Positions 1 to 9,350 are shown, numbered from the stretch's first letter. The stretch: 64,000 nucleotides of DNA from Candidatus Sulfidibacterium hydrothermale (GCF_020149915.1 NZ_CP083760.1:1116001-1180000), one strand, 5' to 3'. Made by a program: numbers and translations. Notes: a model not told the origin generated them from the letters alone.

Positions 1-1
1 G

Positions 2-2407
2 AACGATGCTGTGCAGGCAGGACAACGGGTTTCGGTACAGTTTGGTCCGCGAAAAGTGTATGCGGGGCTGATTGTAAAAATTCATCAGCAGCCACCGCAA
101 AAAGGAATTCCCAAATATATCCTTTCGGTTTTGGACAGCCGGCCGGTGGTAAACGATTTCCAGCTTCGCTTTTGGCAGTGGATAGCCGGTTATTACATGA
201 GTACGCTGGGCGAAGTGATGGCAGCGGCTTTGCCGTCGGCTTTTAAACTGAGCAGCGAGTCGAAAGTGGTTTTATCCCCCGATTTTGTTCCCGATACGGA
301 AACCCTCAGCGAACCGGAATACCGGCTGACAGAGGCGCTGTTGCAAAAGAAAAAGCTGACCGTTCACGAAGTTTCCCGGATTGTGGGATACCAGAAAGTG
401 CTGCCTTTGCTGAAAACCATGATTGAAAGGCGGCTTATTATGATGGAAGAAGAGCTGGTACAGCAGTATAAGCCTAAGAAAACCAAAATGATAAAGCTTT
501 CGGAAGCTTTTCTTGACGAGCGTGCATTGCAGCAACTGATGGATCAATTGTCTAAACGGGCACACAAGCAACTGGAATTGTTGATGGGATTTCTTACCCT
601 GTCGGGATTCCCTTTGAAAAAAGATTTTTCGGTTTCCAAAAGCGATTTGTTACATAAAACACAGGCATCCGAAAATGCGTTAAAAGCACTTACGGATAAG
701 GGGGTTTTTGTGCAGGAAGAGGTGGTGATCAGCCGTTTTACCGGTGAAAACAACGAAACGGAAAAGACTTTTTCGTTGAGTGCCGAGCAGCAAAAAGCGT
801 TTCACTCTTTGAAAGAACAGATGCAGGAACACCGGGTGGTTTTGTTGCACGGCGTCACTTCGAGCGGAAAAACCGAACTCTACATCAAATTGATGGAAGA
901 AGCGTTGGCCGAAGGAAAACAGGTGCTTTATTTATTGCCTGAAATTGCATTAACAACACAGATTATCAATCGGTTGCGGAAACATTTTGGCGATGAAGTA
1001 GGCGTGTATCATTCGCGGTACAACCAAAACGAGCGGGCCGAAGTATGGGAAAATGTGGCCGGTATCCAGTCGGCCGAAGTGCATAAACCTTACCGGATCA
1101 TTCTCGGGCCGCGCTCGGCGATGTTTCTGCCGTTCGACCGGCTGGGACTGGTCATTGTGGATGAAGAACATGATTCGTCGTACAAGCAGTTCGACCCGGC
1201 ACCGCGCTACAATGCCCGCGACGCCGTGATTTATCTTGCCGGTTTGCATGATGCCCGCGTGGTTCTGGGCTCGGCTACCCCGGCTGTCGAAACGTATTTT
1301 AATGCACAAAACGGAAAATACGGACTGGTGGAACTGAGTGAACGATTCGGCGGGGTGAAAATGCCCGAGATCATTGTGGTAAACATGAAAGAAGAAAAAC
1401 GCCGCCGGATGCTGAAGTCACATTTTTCATCCGTTTTGTTGCATCATATTCAGGCGGCGCTGGACGATAAAAAACAGGTGATTTTGTTTCAAAACCGGCG
1501 CGGTTTTTCCACCCGCATTGAGTGCGAGCAGTGTAACTGGGTTCCCGAATGCAAGTACTGCGATGTGACCATGACCTATCACAAAAAAAGCCAGTTGTTA
1601 AAATGCCATTACTGTGGTTACTCGCGGCCGGTGCCGGCTGTTTGCGAGCATTGCGGCAGCCCGAATCTGGTGATGCAGGGGTTTGGTACCGAAAAAGTGG
1701 AAGAAGAACTGGCCATGATATTGCCTGATGCCAAGATCGACCGGATGGATTTGGATACCACCCGGGCGAAAAATGCTTTTCAGCGTATCATTTATGATTT
1801 TGAAAACCGTAAAACCGATATCCTTACCGGAACCCAGATGGTAACCAAAGGACTTGATTTTGAAAATGTGCAGGTGGTAGGTATTCTGAGTGCGGACAAT
1901 ATGCTGAGTTTCCCTGATTTCAGGGCACACGAACGCAGTTTTCAGATGATGGAACAGGTGAGTGGGCGTGCCGGACGCAAAGATAAACAGGGGATCGTGA
2001 TTATTCAGACCTGGCAACCGAAACATCCGGTCATTCAGGATGTGGTGCAGCATGATTACCAAAGCATGTACAACCGGCAGCTGGCCGAGCGGTGGCGTTT
2101 CCGGTATCCGCCTTATTACCGGCTGGTGATGGTCAAACTGAAACACAAAAAGCCTGAGTTGCTCAACGAAGCGGCAGCGGTGCTGGCCCGCGATATGAAA
2201 GCCCGTTTCGGAAATCTTGTTTACGGACCGGAATATCCGATGGTCTCTCGTGTGAAAAACTGGTATATCAAGCAGATTATGCTGAAGATCAAACGGAATG
2301 AACAACTGTCTGACCGGAAAAAAGAATTACAGGAAGCCATCAGCGAGTTCAAAAAACAAACGCCCTATAAATCGGTGCGCGTTCAAATTGATGTGGATCC
2401 GCAATAA
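2..2407 (+). CDS. priA: Primosomal replication helicase PriA (5' end outside the window)
   Basis: PriA is a superfamily 2 DNA helicase that reloads the replisome at stalled forks. The reading frame is open to the first bases, and the leading residues align to the interior of the N-terminal DNA-binding domain rather than a start, so the true start lies upstream. Counting from the GTG at 11, the Walker A motif GVTSSGKTE is at about residue 281 and the Walker B DEEH at 384-387. A paired zinc-binding region with CEQC, CKYC, CHYC and CEHC follows at about 505-550. The C-terminal half has the helicase motifs GTQMVTKGLDF and SGRAGR. A bidirectional terminator separates it from the convergent peroxiredoxin gene. 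Identification is firm. Confidence 0.96.
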   Translation, partial: NDAVQAGQRVSVQFGPRKVYAGLIVKIHQQPPQKGIPKYILSVLDSRPVVNDFQLRFWQWIAGYYMSTLGEVMAAALPSAFKLSSESKVVLSPDFVPDTETLSEPEYRLTEALLQKKKLTVHEVSRIVGYQKVLPLLKTMIERRLIMMEEELVQQYKPKKTKMIKLSEAFLDERALQQLMDQLSKRAHKQLELLMGFLTLSGFPLKKDFSVSKSDLLHKTQASENALKALTDKGVFVQEEVVISRFTGENNETEKTFSLSAEQQKAFHSLKEQMQEHRVVLLHGVTSSGKTELYIKLMEEALAEGKQVLYLLPEIALTTQIINRLRKHFGDEVGVYHSRYNQNERAEVWENVAGIQSAEVHKPYRIILGPRSAMFLPFDRLGLVIVDEEHDSSYKQFDPAPRYNARDAVIYLAGLHDARVVLGSATPAVETYFNAQNGKYGLVELSERFGGVKMPEIIVVNMKEEKRRRMLKSHFSSVLLHHIQAALDDKKQVILFQNRRGFSTRIECEQCNWVPECKYCDVTMTYHKKSQLLKCHYCGYSRPVPAVCEHCGSPNLVMQGFGTEKVEEELAMILPDAKIDRMDLDTTRAKNAFQRIIYDFENRKTDILTGTQMVTKGLDFENVQVVGILSADNMLSFPDFRAHERSFQMMEQVSGRAGRKDKQGIVIIQTWQPKHPVIQDVVQHDYQSMYNRQLAERWRFRYPPYYRLVMVKLKHKKPELLNEAAAVLARDMKARFGNLVYGPEYPMVSRVKNWYIKQIMLKIKRNEQLSDRKKELQEAISEFKKQTPYKSVRVQIDVDPQ

Positions 2408-2440
2408 AAAACCCCGATGATTTCAATCACCGGGGTTTTT
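2405..2440. terminator. Bidirectional terminator between priA and peroxiredoxin
   Basis: AAAAAACCCCG and CGGGGTTTTT form a stem that continues with TGAT/ATCA around a short loop. The A-run on one side and T-run on the other allow it to serve both convergent genes. Confidence 0.85.
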
Positions 2441-2460
2441 AGTGCAAAATATATATCGGG

Positions 2461-3084
2461 TTACGACATAATTTCTTCGATGGTAATGTAGTCGCCGACT
2501 CTTCCGGTCAAAGCTTCCACGTCGGTATTTACCGGAAGGGTTTTCTTTCCGGGACGCCATCCTGCCGGGCAAACTTCGCCGGTTTTGTGTGCGTGCTGGT
2601 GGGCTTCAATCTGGCGGATAAATTCTTTTACGCTACGGCCTACCGGCGGTGCCTGTACTTCTTGTGCCATGACAATACCGTCAGGGTTAACCAGGAAACG
2701 TCCGCGAAGGGCAATGCCGAGGTCTTCAATCAGCACGCCGAATTTGCGGGAAACTTCGCCTGTCGGATCGGAAGCAATGGTCAGCTTCAGGTCTTTCAGC
2801 AACGGTTCGGTTTCCACAAAACGTTTGTGGCTGAATTTGGTGTCGGTGGATACGGCCAGTACTTCGCAACCAAGCCGGTCGTGAATTTCATTCATGCTGG
2901 CATTCATGGCTGCAATTTCTGTCGGGCATACGAAGGTAAAGTCGGCCGGATAAAAGCAGATAACGGTCCATTTTCCTTTATAATTTTCCGAACTGACTTC
3001 GGTATAATGCCCACTGGCTGCATCGTAAGCTTCCATTTTAAATTCGGGCATGGGTTTTAATACTAATACGCCGTTTTGTTCCAT
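2461..3084 (-). CDS. Typical 2-Cys peroxiredoxin (AhpC/Prx1 family)
   Basis: This 207-residue cytosolic peroxidase reduces hydrogen peroxide, organic peroxides and often peroxynitrite. The peroxidatic cysteine is C53 in the motif FTFVCPTE, and the resolving cysteine is C172 in VCPAGW, which defines a typical 2-Cys enzyme. The length fits AhpC-type proteins. No ahpF gene is adjacent, so the electron donor is not shown by context. The upstream DNA is A/T-rich without a Shine-Dalgarno sequence, as usual in Bacteroidota. Its neighbour on the same strand is the nitric oxide reductase gene, but a terminator-like hairpin lies between them, so separate transcription is likely. Confidence 0.95.
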   Translation of the reverse strand: MEQNGVLVLKPMPEFKMEAYDAASGHYTEVSSENYKGKWTVICFYPADFTFVCPTEIAAMNASMNEIHDRLGCEVLAVSTDTKFSHKRFVETEPLLKDLKLTIASDPTGEVSRKFGVLIEDLGIALRGRFLVNPDGIVMAQEVQAPPVGRSVKEFIRQIEAHQHAHKTGEVCPAGWRPGKKTLPVNTDVEALTGRVGDYITIEEIMS

Positions 3085-3246
3085 TTTTTTATTCTTTTTT
3101 TATGGTTAAAAATTTGATTTATTTTGTTTTATTCGTTTTAAATAAGCAATTACAAAAATACGGAAAAAGTTCTCAAGTATTTGGTTTTTAATAAATTTTA
3201 AGAATACTTTAAGAATGTTTTACCCCGGCTTTTTTTGTAGAGAAAC

Positions 3247-3280
3247 AAAAAGCGGAACTTTAAATTATGTCCCGCTTTTT
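3247..3280 (-). terminator. Terminator downstream of nitric oxide reductase
   Basis: AAAAAGCGG and CCGCTTTTT form a 9-bp inverted repeat just after the stop codon of the nitric oxide reductase gene. Reading on the minus strand, the stem ends in a T-run. Confidence 0.7.
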
Positions 3281-3292
3281 GCTTTTAACAGA

Positions 3293-5545
3293 TTATTCTT
3301 CGACAGCCGCAGCGGCCGGTTTTCCGAGAAATGTTTTCTTAAACAAATCGATAAAGATAATGATGCCACCCAGGATCATCATGCTGTCCGGAAGAATTCT
3401 GAACCACATCCAGCCTTTCATGGTTTCCACGGCTTCGCGGGTACGGGCATAATAATAGCCCAGTTCGGCAGCCAGTTTGGTCTGGTGGGCACCAATAATA
3501 ATGGTAGGCAGTGCAAACAGCAGCACGCCGATGGTGAGCAGCCAGAACCCCCATTTGCTGAGTTTGTCGTTCCATTCCCATCCGTTGGCCATGGCGTTGG
3601 CACGCGAAGTCATGTACAGGAAGGCAATGGAAATGTAACCGAAAGCACCGAGCAATGCCACATGTCCGTGAGGCATAATCAGATAGGTTCCGTGTGAATA
3701 GTAACTGATGGTGGGGGTGTTAATGACCATACCGAAAAATCCGGCCCCAATCCAGTTCAGTACAGCCGAACCGGCAATCCACATAAACGGGGTGGAAAAT
3801 TTGAAATCTTTGCCACTGTATTCACCGTCGCGTTTGTTTTTCCAAGCTTCTACAATCATCAGTGCCAGCGGTAACGGTTCGAGGGATGAGAAAATTCCAC
3901 CAATGGCAATCCAGTATTCGTCCAGTCCCTGCCACCAGTAGTGGTGTCCTACGCCAAGCGTTCCCGACATCATGATGAGGAACAGCTCAAAGAACATCAC
4001 TTTCTCAGCGGTTTTTTGCGAAATCAATCCGAGTGCTACGGTAAAGTAGGCAATAACACCGGCGGCAAACAGCTCAAAGGTCAGTTCTACCCAAAGATGG
4101 ATAACCCACCAGCGGTAATAATCGTCCAGCGTAAAGTTGGGCATGATTTTGGTCAGCGGCATCATCCCGGCAATGTAAAGCGTGGCAATGGCAAATGCCG
4201 ACCAAATGATGGTGCCTACCAGCGGATTGTTGGTGGCAGCTTTCCGGATGAGCGAGATAATCAGCAGGAACCAGAAAACCAGTCCGACTACCAGTCCGAT
4301 ATCCCAGGCGCGACCCAGGTTGATCAGCTCGCGGCCTTCATTGCCAAACCAGAACCATACATGACGCAGGTCGCCCATGGCGCCCAGATACAATCCGATA
4401 ACCGAACCTACGGCTACAATAACCAGTGCTGCCCACAAAACATCCACCAGCCAGGGGAATTTATGGTCTTTGTTGGCTACCCACGGGGCAATCAGCAAAC
4501 CGCCCACCAGCCAGCCTACAGCTACCCATAAAATGGCCAGCTGGGTGTGTACCGACCGCAAAACGTTAAAAGGAAATACCGATTGTGAGATGATGAAATT
4601 GTTGGTCGGATCGGTGTACAGGTGGGCCAGGTAGCCGCCGAGGAAAAGCTGTACCACAAACAACAGCGAAACAATGGGAATGTATTTCAGCAGTTTTTTC
4701 TGCGAAGGGAAGAGTTTGGTAATTTTAATGGCCGGCTGCAGATCTTCTTTCCGGTCTTTTTTAAACAGATATTCGTACGAAAGGAAGATGACAAGAATGG
4801 TCAGCGTCCACAAAATCAGAAATTCCCACAGCGAAACCCAATGGCTGTTGAAACCGGTGTTTTGATCCACCAGCGGCTCGTGTGGCCAGTTGTTCGACCA
4901 GGTTCTCTGGTTCACTGTTCCTTCGGTTCCCGGCCGGATGGAAGAGGCTACCAGCTGAGACCAGTCGATAAAACAGGCAATTTTTTCGGCTTCGGCTTTG
5001 GTGATGATGCCCCCCGGGAAAGCCCGTTGCGGATCGCCGTTTACCAACAGATTGGTGATGTATTTCACATTGGCATGAAAAGCCTGTGCCGAAGCATCGG
5101 TATAAGTTACCCCTTCTTTACGCAGTTTGGTTTTGTTGTGAAAATCGTTTTTCACCATGGCCTTGATGTATCCTTTTTCTTCGGGGGTAAGCTCAGATGC
5201 TTTTTTTCCGTAAACCTTTTGTCCGTAAAAGTTGTAGAGGTATTCGGCCCGGTTATGGAAAAAGTCGGTGGTAAAATCGGGACCCATGTAAGCGCCCATG
5301 CCGAGCAGTGTGCCCCAGTCCATCAGGTCGAATTCCTGAAAATAGCCTTTTCCTTCCACCACATCATTGTAGGTGTAAAGTACTTCGCCGCTTTCCGATT
5401 TTACCTGTTTCGGAATGGGCGGTACTTCACGCTGAAGGGTAGCCGTGTAGTAAATCAGGATGGTTACCATAAAAATGGCAATGATCCAAAAGCCGGTGTA
5501 TAACCCTTTTTTGGTCATGAACTTGTCCAGTAACGATTGTTTCAT
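3293..5545 (-). CDS. norZ: Quinol-dependent nitric oxide reductase (qNOR)
   Basis: This 750-residue integral membrane enzyme reduces two NO to N2O using quinol. It has one N-terminal membrane helix, then a periplasmic domain of about 200 residues that resembles the NorC-like part of qNOR but has no CxxCH haem c motif, then a NorB-like helical bundle. Expected metal ligands are visible: HTQLAILW in the early bundle, IHLWVELTFE at about 480-490, GVGHHYWWQ at about 533, and the late HGTYLIMPHGH segment. The lack of a haem c motif separates it from cytochrome c-dependent NOR. An Rrf2 regulator gene lies 97 bp upstream on the same strand, so NO-responsive expression is likely. No nitrite or nitrous oxide reductase is seen nearby, which fits NO detoxification or a partial denitrification role (inference). 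Confidence 0.95.
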   Translation of the reverse strand: MKQSLLDKFMTKKGLYTGFWIIAIFMVTILIYYTATLQREVPPIPKQVKSESGEVLYTYNDVVEGKGYFQEFDLMDWGTLLGMGAYMGPDFTTDFFHNRAEYLYNFYGQKVYGKKASELTPEEKGYIKAMVKNDFHNKTKLRKEGVTYTDASAQAFHANVKYITNLLVNGDPQRAFPGGIITKAEAEKIACFIDWSQLVASSIRPGTEGTVNQRTWSNNWPHEPLVDQNTGFNSHWVSLWEFLILWTLTILVIFLSYEYLFKKDRKEDLQPAIKITKLFPSQKKLLKYIPIVSLLFVVQLFLGGYLAHLYTDPTNNFIISQSVFPFNVLRSVHTQLAILWVAVGWLVGGLLIAPWVANKDHKFPWLVDVLWAALVIVAVGSVIGLYLGAMGDLRHVWFWFGNEGRELINLGRAWDIGLVVGLVFWFLLIISLIRKAATNNPLVGTIIWSAFAIATLYIAGMMPLTKIMPNFTLDDYYRWWVIHLWVELTFELFAAGVIAYFTVALGLISQKTAEKVMFFELFLIMMSGTLGVGHHYWWQGLDEYWIAIGGIFSSLEPLPLALMIVEAWKNKRDGEYSGKDFKFSTPFMWIAGSAVLNWIGAGFFGMVINTPTISYYSHGTYLIMPHGHVALLGAFGYISIAFLYMTSRANAMANGWEWNDKLSKWGFWLLTIGVLLFALPTIIIGAHQTKLAAELGYYYARTREAVETMKGWMWFRILPDSMMILGGIIIFIDLFKKTFLGKPAAAAVEE

Positions 5546-5614
5546 AGATGTAATTTTTTAATGAACAATAATTGATTTTATTTATTTAGGTAATTAAATT
5601 CTTTATTTGGGGCT

Positions 5615-5630
5615 TGAAAATTTGTTTTCA
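5615..5630. promoter_or_regulatory. Candidate operator between rrf2 and norZ
   Basis: TGAAAA-TTTG-TTTTCA is a perfect 6-bp inverted repeat about 70 bp upstream of the norZ start. It resembles sites bound by CRP/FNR-family or Rrf2-type NO regulators, but no consensus for this organism is available. This is a candidate only. Confidence 0.35.
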
Positions 5631-5642
5631 TACATGTAGGGG

Positions 5643-6056
5643 TTAGAACTTTTTAATTTTTTTGCTTTTCAGGTCGGCAATGGTCATGGTGTTCAGTAGG
5701 TTGAGCATTTGTTCGCGGATGGGGGCGTAGGCTTCGTGTAAGCTGCACGGATTTTCATCGCTGCAATCCTGAAATCCGAGCAGACAGCCGGTGTATTTGT
5801 CCATGCCTTCTACTGCATCAATAATTTCGGACAGGTGGATGGCGTTGGCATTTTTGCCGAAAACATATCCGCCTTCGCGCCCCTGGATACTTTTAATAAA
5901 ACCTTTCTTGGCCATGTCGGTCATTAAGCGGCGCAGGTATTTGTCAGGAATGTGTAACTGCTCGGCAAGGTAACGGGCAGAGAAAACCTGCATTTCCGAG
6001 TTTATCATGAAACTCAGGATGCGCAACGCATATTCCGCTGTTTTAGAAAGTCTCAT
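5643..6056 (-). CDS. Rrf2-family transcriptional regulator, NsrR/IscR-like
   Basis: This 137-residue protein has the Rrf2 winged-helix start (MRLSKTAEYALRIL), the recognition region and the GREGGY wing. Three cysteines, C91, C98 and C104, match the iron-sulfur cluster ligands of NsrR and IscR in position, although the first spacing is six residues instead of the usual five. It is directly upstream of, and co-directional with, the nitric oxide reductase gene. The simplest reading is an Fe-S regulator that loses its cluster on contact with NO and so derepresses norZ. The NsrR-like role is inferred from context; sequence alone does not exclude an IscR-type function. Confidence 0.88.
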   Translation of the reverse strand: MRLSKTAEYALRILSFMINSEMQVFSARYLAEQLHIPDKYLRRLMTDMAKKGFIKSIQGREGGYVFGKNANAIHLSEIIDAVEGMDKYTGCLLGFQDCSDENPCSLHEAYAPIREQMLNLLNTMTIADLKSKKIKKF

Positions 6057-6180
6057 TTAAATACTATATTCAAGTAGCAATTGCAAATATATAATTTTTT
6101 TAAATTATCGCATGTTGATAGAAAATTTTTTTAATCAACAGTAGTTAAATTAGTTTGGTGATTGTTGTTTTTGTATTTAA

Positions 6181-6202
6181 AATACTACTAAAATATAGTA
6201 TT
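6181..6202. promoter_or_regulatory. Candidate Rrf2 operator upstream of the regulator gene
   Basis: AATACTA and TAGTATT form a perfect 7-bp inverted repeat with an 8-bp spacer. A related half, AATACTA, also lies next to the rrf2 start (6060-6066). The 190-bp A/T-rich gap between rrf2 and the TonB receptor is where the rrf2-norZ promoter must lie. Assignment as an operator is inference. Confidence 0.35.
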
Positions 6203-6248
6203 AAAATTTGAAAATAAAGATGCCGGATCGATAAGAAGGGCATCCGGT

Positions 6249-8669
6249 TTAAAACCGGATGCCTATGCCACATCGAACATTAAACGGATTGCCGGGGGTG
6301 TAATGCAGTTCGTCCACCGGTTTCTTTTCCCATTTCATCCGGCTTTCGGTGTCAAACTGGGCTTCATTCCATTCGGTGTTCAGCAGGTTTTCGATGGTAA
6401 CTGAGAAGGTGTATTTTTTCAGATGGTAAGAGGCCCCGAAATTGACAAGGGTGTAGCCGAGTGCTCTTACGGTGTTGTCTTCGTTGGCCGGCCGGCTTCC
6501 GATATGGATGGTACGCAGCGACACGTCGAAGCCGTGAAAATTCATCATGGTCAGTCCGCCGGTCAGGGTAAAATTGGGTGCCAGCGGGATATAGTTTTTG
6601 CCTTCCGGAAGATCGTTGATTCTGCCGCGCGAAAGGGTAAGGTCGGCATCGGCCCACAGCCACGGGGTTAATTTTAGCCTTCCTTCGAAATCGAGTCCCA
6701 TCCGCTGTGTGGGATTGCTCAACTCAGAATATCCGCCGTCGCCGGCATAGACAAATTCTTTGTCGAGATACATGTACCACAGGGCAATGCCGATATTTAG
6801 TTTTCTGAACAGTTCGGCACGTAAACCGGTTTCGGCGCCGTAAGCTCTTGGCATGGTGCCGGTAAATTGCTGTTGCGGGTCGAAATTGTGTTTTATCAGC
6901 CATTCGGATATTTCCTGTTCGGAATATCCTTCGCGAAGTTTTACCTGCTCGATTTCTTTGGCCTTTTGGGTGAAAATAACATTTCGGGCGTCGTTGGAAT
7001 GAAATCCTGTTCCGGCATTCAGATAAATATCCACCTGTGCCGACGGGCTATATACCACGTTGAACTTTGGATTCAACATCGCCTGCTGGGCGTATCCCGA
7101 CGCATGCGGCAAGCCGTTTGACAGCGTGTCGTTGGCATTGCCGAGGTGGTCGTCCACATCGTAGGTGATGTAATCGCCGCGCAGCCCCACTTCAATTCGC
7201 CAGTGAATGTTGAAAATGATTTTACTTTGCGCCCAGACAAACAGGTTGGTCTGATTGATGGTGGCGTTGGATAATGCGTTCATCCGAATCCGGTTCGGGC
7301 TGTGCCACAGGGCGGTTTGAATGGCGTCGTTTCGGAAGCCGGCACCGAAAACCGGAAGAACGATGATGTTGTTGATTTTTTTGTGAATCTGATAAGTGGC
7401 TTTCATTCCGCTGAGCCAGCGGTTTTCGTTTTGTTCAATCATATCGCCGTTGACGGTGTCTTGCAGGTAATAAGTGAAATCGGAAAAGAGTTTAAACACG
7501 TAACGTGTCAAATAGGTTTGCAACCGGAATTGGTGATCGTCCTGTTTGTGCCGGTAAACAATGGAAAAGTCCTGCCGGGTGGTGGTGCCGCCTTCCATGG
7601 GATCCAGCGCCCCGAAACGATCGATAATACCGGCTTTTACCACGCGGTCGGGAATCTGTCCGGATGCATTCCAGGCCGAATTGAAAGCGTTAACCTTAAA
7701 AGTAAGCCGGCTGACGCGGTTCAGGTTGATAAAATATTTTCCAAAAACGTTGAGTCGTTTTAAGTCCTGCGGATTGTCGAAAGGCCCGTCGGTAGTGTAA
7801 TACTGGGCGGCAAAAATACCGTTTTGCATGGCGTTGCCTTTTCCGGTTTGCAACAGTAGAGTGGTTTTCAGGGTGTTGAATTGTCCTACTTCGAGATGAA
7901 AACTGTTGCTTTTCAGAATGTCTTTGGTGGTAAATGCAATGGCGCCTGCCGTGGCAAAATCACCGAATTGTGCAAAATAAGGACCTTTGTAAACCGACAG
8001 TTTCCCGACCAGTTCCGGAATCAAAAAGTGTAAATCGGCATAGCCCTGGCCGTGCGCATGGCTGACCATGTTAACCGGAATGCCGTCCACCGAAATGTTC
8101 ACATCGGTTCCGTGGTCGCAGTCGAAGCCGCGCAGAAAAATCTGTTCGGCTTTTCCGCCGCCGGCATGTTGGGCAATGATGAGTCCCGGTACCAGTTTTA
8201 ACAAATCCTGTGATGATTTTACCGGCCGCAGTTGCAAGTCGATGCTGCGAATGGCCTGCGACGATGCAATGGAAAACGGACGCCGGGCGGTAATATTCAG
8301 GTCGGACATGTTAAAAGATGTCGGTTGCATTTTTATCAGCAGGGTAGTGGTTTGCCGGTTGCGGATGCGGATGTTTTTTTTAAAAGTTTTGTATCCGAGA
8401 TGCGAAACCACCAACACATAATCACCGGCTTCGATACCGCGAATCTGAAATTTACCGTGCAAATCACTGGTGGTGCCTATCAGGCTTTTTTCGATGATGA
8501 TGTTGGCAAAGGAAATTTCCTTTCCCGTTTTTGCATCCAGAATGGTGCCGGACAACGTTCCGTACTGATGGGCAAATGCCGACTGAAAAAACAAAATAAA
8601 AAGAAAACATGCTGTCCACCGGGTGAACTGATGAAACCGAAATCGCGAAACAGGTGTTACTTTTTTCAT
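6249..8669 (-). CDS. TonB-dependent outer-membrane receptor, probably for nickel or cobalt
   Basis: This 806-residue protein has a signal peptide, an N-terminal carboxypeptidase-regulatory-like domain (about residues 36-115), a plug domain and a 22-strand-type barrel ending in an aromatic residue (F). The plug holds a histidine-rich stretch (FDCDHGTDV followed by SHAHGQGYADLHF) of the kind seen in receptors that handle transition metals. The gene starts 27 bp after nikR on the same strand, so the two are almost certainly co-transcribed. The Ni/Co importer genes cbiMNQ-cbiO lie just beyond divIC. A nickel or cobalt (possibly chelated) substrate is inferred from this context; zinc or another metal cannot be excluded. 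Confidence 0.88.
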   Translation of the reverse strand: MKKVTPVSRFRFHQFTRWTACFLFILFFQSAFAHQYGTLSGTILDAKTGKEISFANIIIEKSLIGTTSDLHGKFQIRGIEAGDYVLVVSHLGYKTFKKNIRIRNRQTTTLLIKMQPTSFNMSDLNITARRPFSIASSQAIRSIDLQLRPVKSSQDLLKLVPGLIIAQHAGGGKAEQIFLRGFDCDHGTDVNISVDGIPVNMVSHAHGQGYADLHFLIPELVGKLSVYKGPYFAQFGDFATAGAIAFTTKDILKSNSFHLEVGQFNTLKTTLLLQTGKGNAMQNGIFAAQYYTTDGPFDNPQDLKRLNVFGKYFINLNRVSRLTFKVNAFNSAWNASGQIPDRVVKAGIIDRFGALDPMEGGTTTRQDFSIVYRHKQDDHQFRLQTYLTRYVFKLFSDFTYYLQDTVNGDMIEQNENRWLSGMKATYQIHKKINNIIVLPVFGAGFRNDAIQTALWHSPNRIRMNALSNATINQTNLFVWAQSKIIFNIHWRIEVGLRGDYITYDVDDHLGNANDTLSNGLPHASGYAQQAMLNPKFNVVYSPSAQVDIYLNAGTGFHSNDARNVIFTQKAKEIEQVKLREGYSEQEISEWLIKHNFDPQQQFTGTMPRAYGAETGLRAELFRKLNIGIALWYMYLDKEFVYAGDGGYSELSNPTQRMGLDFEGRLKLTPWLWADADLTLSRGRINDLPEGKNYIPLAPNFTLTGGLTMMNFHGFDVSLRTIHIGSRPANEDNTVRALGYTLVNFGASYHLKKYTFSVTIENLLNTEWNEAQFDTESRMKWEKKPVDELHYTPGNPFNVRCGIGIRF

Positions 8670-8696
8670 ATTCGTAATACTTTTTGGTTAAAAAAA

Positions 8697-9098
8697 TTAC
8701 AGGCTGCCGGTAATTGCCAGCGTGCCGTATTGAATTCCTTTTAATGAAATTAATGAATGGGCGAGCTTATCCAGCTCATCGGCTTTTCCTTTTACTGCAA
8801 TGGTTTCCAGGCAGTTGTTGTGGTCTAAGTGTACGTGTTGAACCGATAAAATCAGATGATGGAACTGGTGCTGGATATCCGTGGAATGTGCCTGCAAATC
8901 CCTTTGGTGGTGGTTGTAAATAAGAATTACCGCCCCGGCCATCACTTTGTTCTCGGCATGGCTTTTTTGAACTGAGGCTTTCTGTATTAAGTGCCGGATG
9001 GTGCGGGAACGATTCGGAAAATTTAAACCCGTGGTGATGTCGTCGAGTTTGTCCAACAATTCCTTTTCTACGGAAATACTAAATCTTGAAACATGCAT
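8697..9098 (-). CDS. nikR: Nickel-responsive regulator NikR
   Basis: NikR is a tetrameric ribbon-helix-helix repressor that binds Ni(II) through an ACT-like domain. The N-terminal RHH segment begins VSRFSISVEKELLDKLD. The high-affinity nickel ligands are in place: H77, H88, H90 and C96, the last three within HVHLDHNNC, one residue later than in E. coli NikR (H76, H87, H89, C95). Length (133 residues) is typical. It heads a two-gene unit with the TonB receptor and lies about 800 bp from the cbiMNQ-cbiO importer, so it probably controls both. A clean palindrome lies about 90 bp upstream of its start. Confidence 0.95.
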   Translation of the reverse strand: MHVSRFSISVEKELLDKLDDITTGLNFPNRSRTIRHLIQKASVQKSHAENKVMAGAVILIYNHHQRDLQAHSTDIQHQFHHLILSVQHVHLDHNNCLETIAVKGKADELDKLAHSLISLKGIQYGTLAITGSL

Positions 9099-9186
9099 AT
9101 TTTTCTGTTTTATGATTCATTCTGATAAGGAACCGGAAAAACAATCTGTTTTTTGGGTTCCGTTTTCGGGGCAAAAATAGAAATAT

Positions 9187-9202
9187 TGTGAAACGCTTCA
9201 CA
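9187..9202. promoter_or_regulatory. Candidate operator upstream of nikR
   Basis: TGTGAA-ACGC-TTCACA is a perfect inverted repeat in the otherwise A/T-rich region ahead of nikR. It could be a NikR autoregulatory site or bind a CRP-like protein. Its half-sites do not match the E. coli NikR half-site GTATGA. Confidence 0.4.
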
Positions 9203-9270
9203 GTAAAACAGAAAAAGTTTTGTTAATTTATTAACAATTTAAATAATATGCTTATGTAATTCTGTATAAG

Positions 9271-9350
9271 GATACTGATTAAAAATCAAAATGCGCTTTT
9301 GGTTCATTGCAATCCCAAAAAGCGCTTTGATTTAATATCGGCATTTACCA
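9271..9350. repeat. Dispersed palindromic repeat, copy A
   Basis: An imperfect stem-loop with arms AATCAAAATGCGCTTTTGG and CCAAAAAGCGCTTTGATT separated by TTCATTGCAATC. The same core occurs at 46099-46192 and, inverted, at 54601-54665. The conserved right flank includes GGCATTTACCATT, which is shared with copy B. It lies between the end of divIC and the start of nikR. Confidence 0.8.

Noticed and set aside
1598-2305. 235-residue minus-strand ORF within priA
   Set aside because: Antisense shadow of the PriA helicase coding region with no domain.
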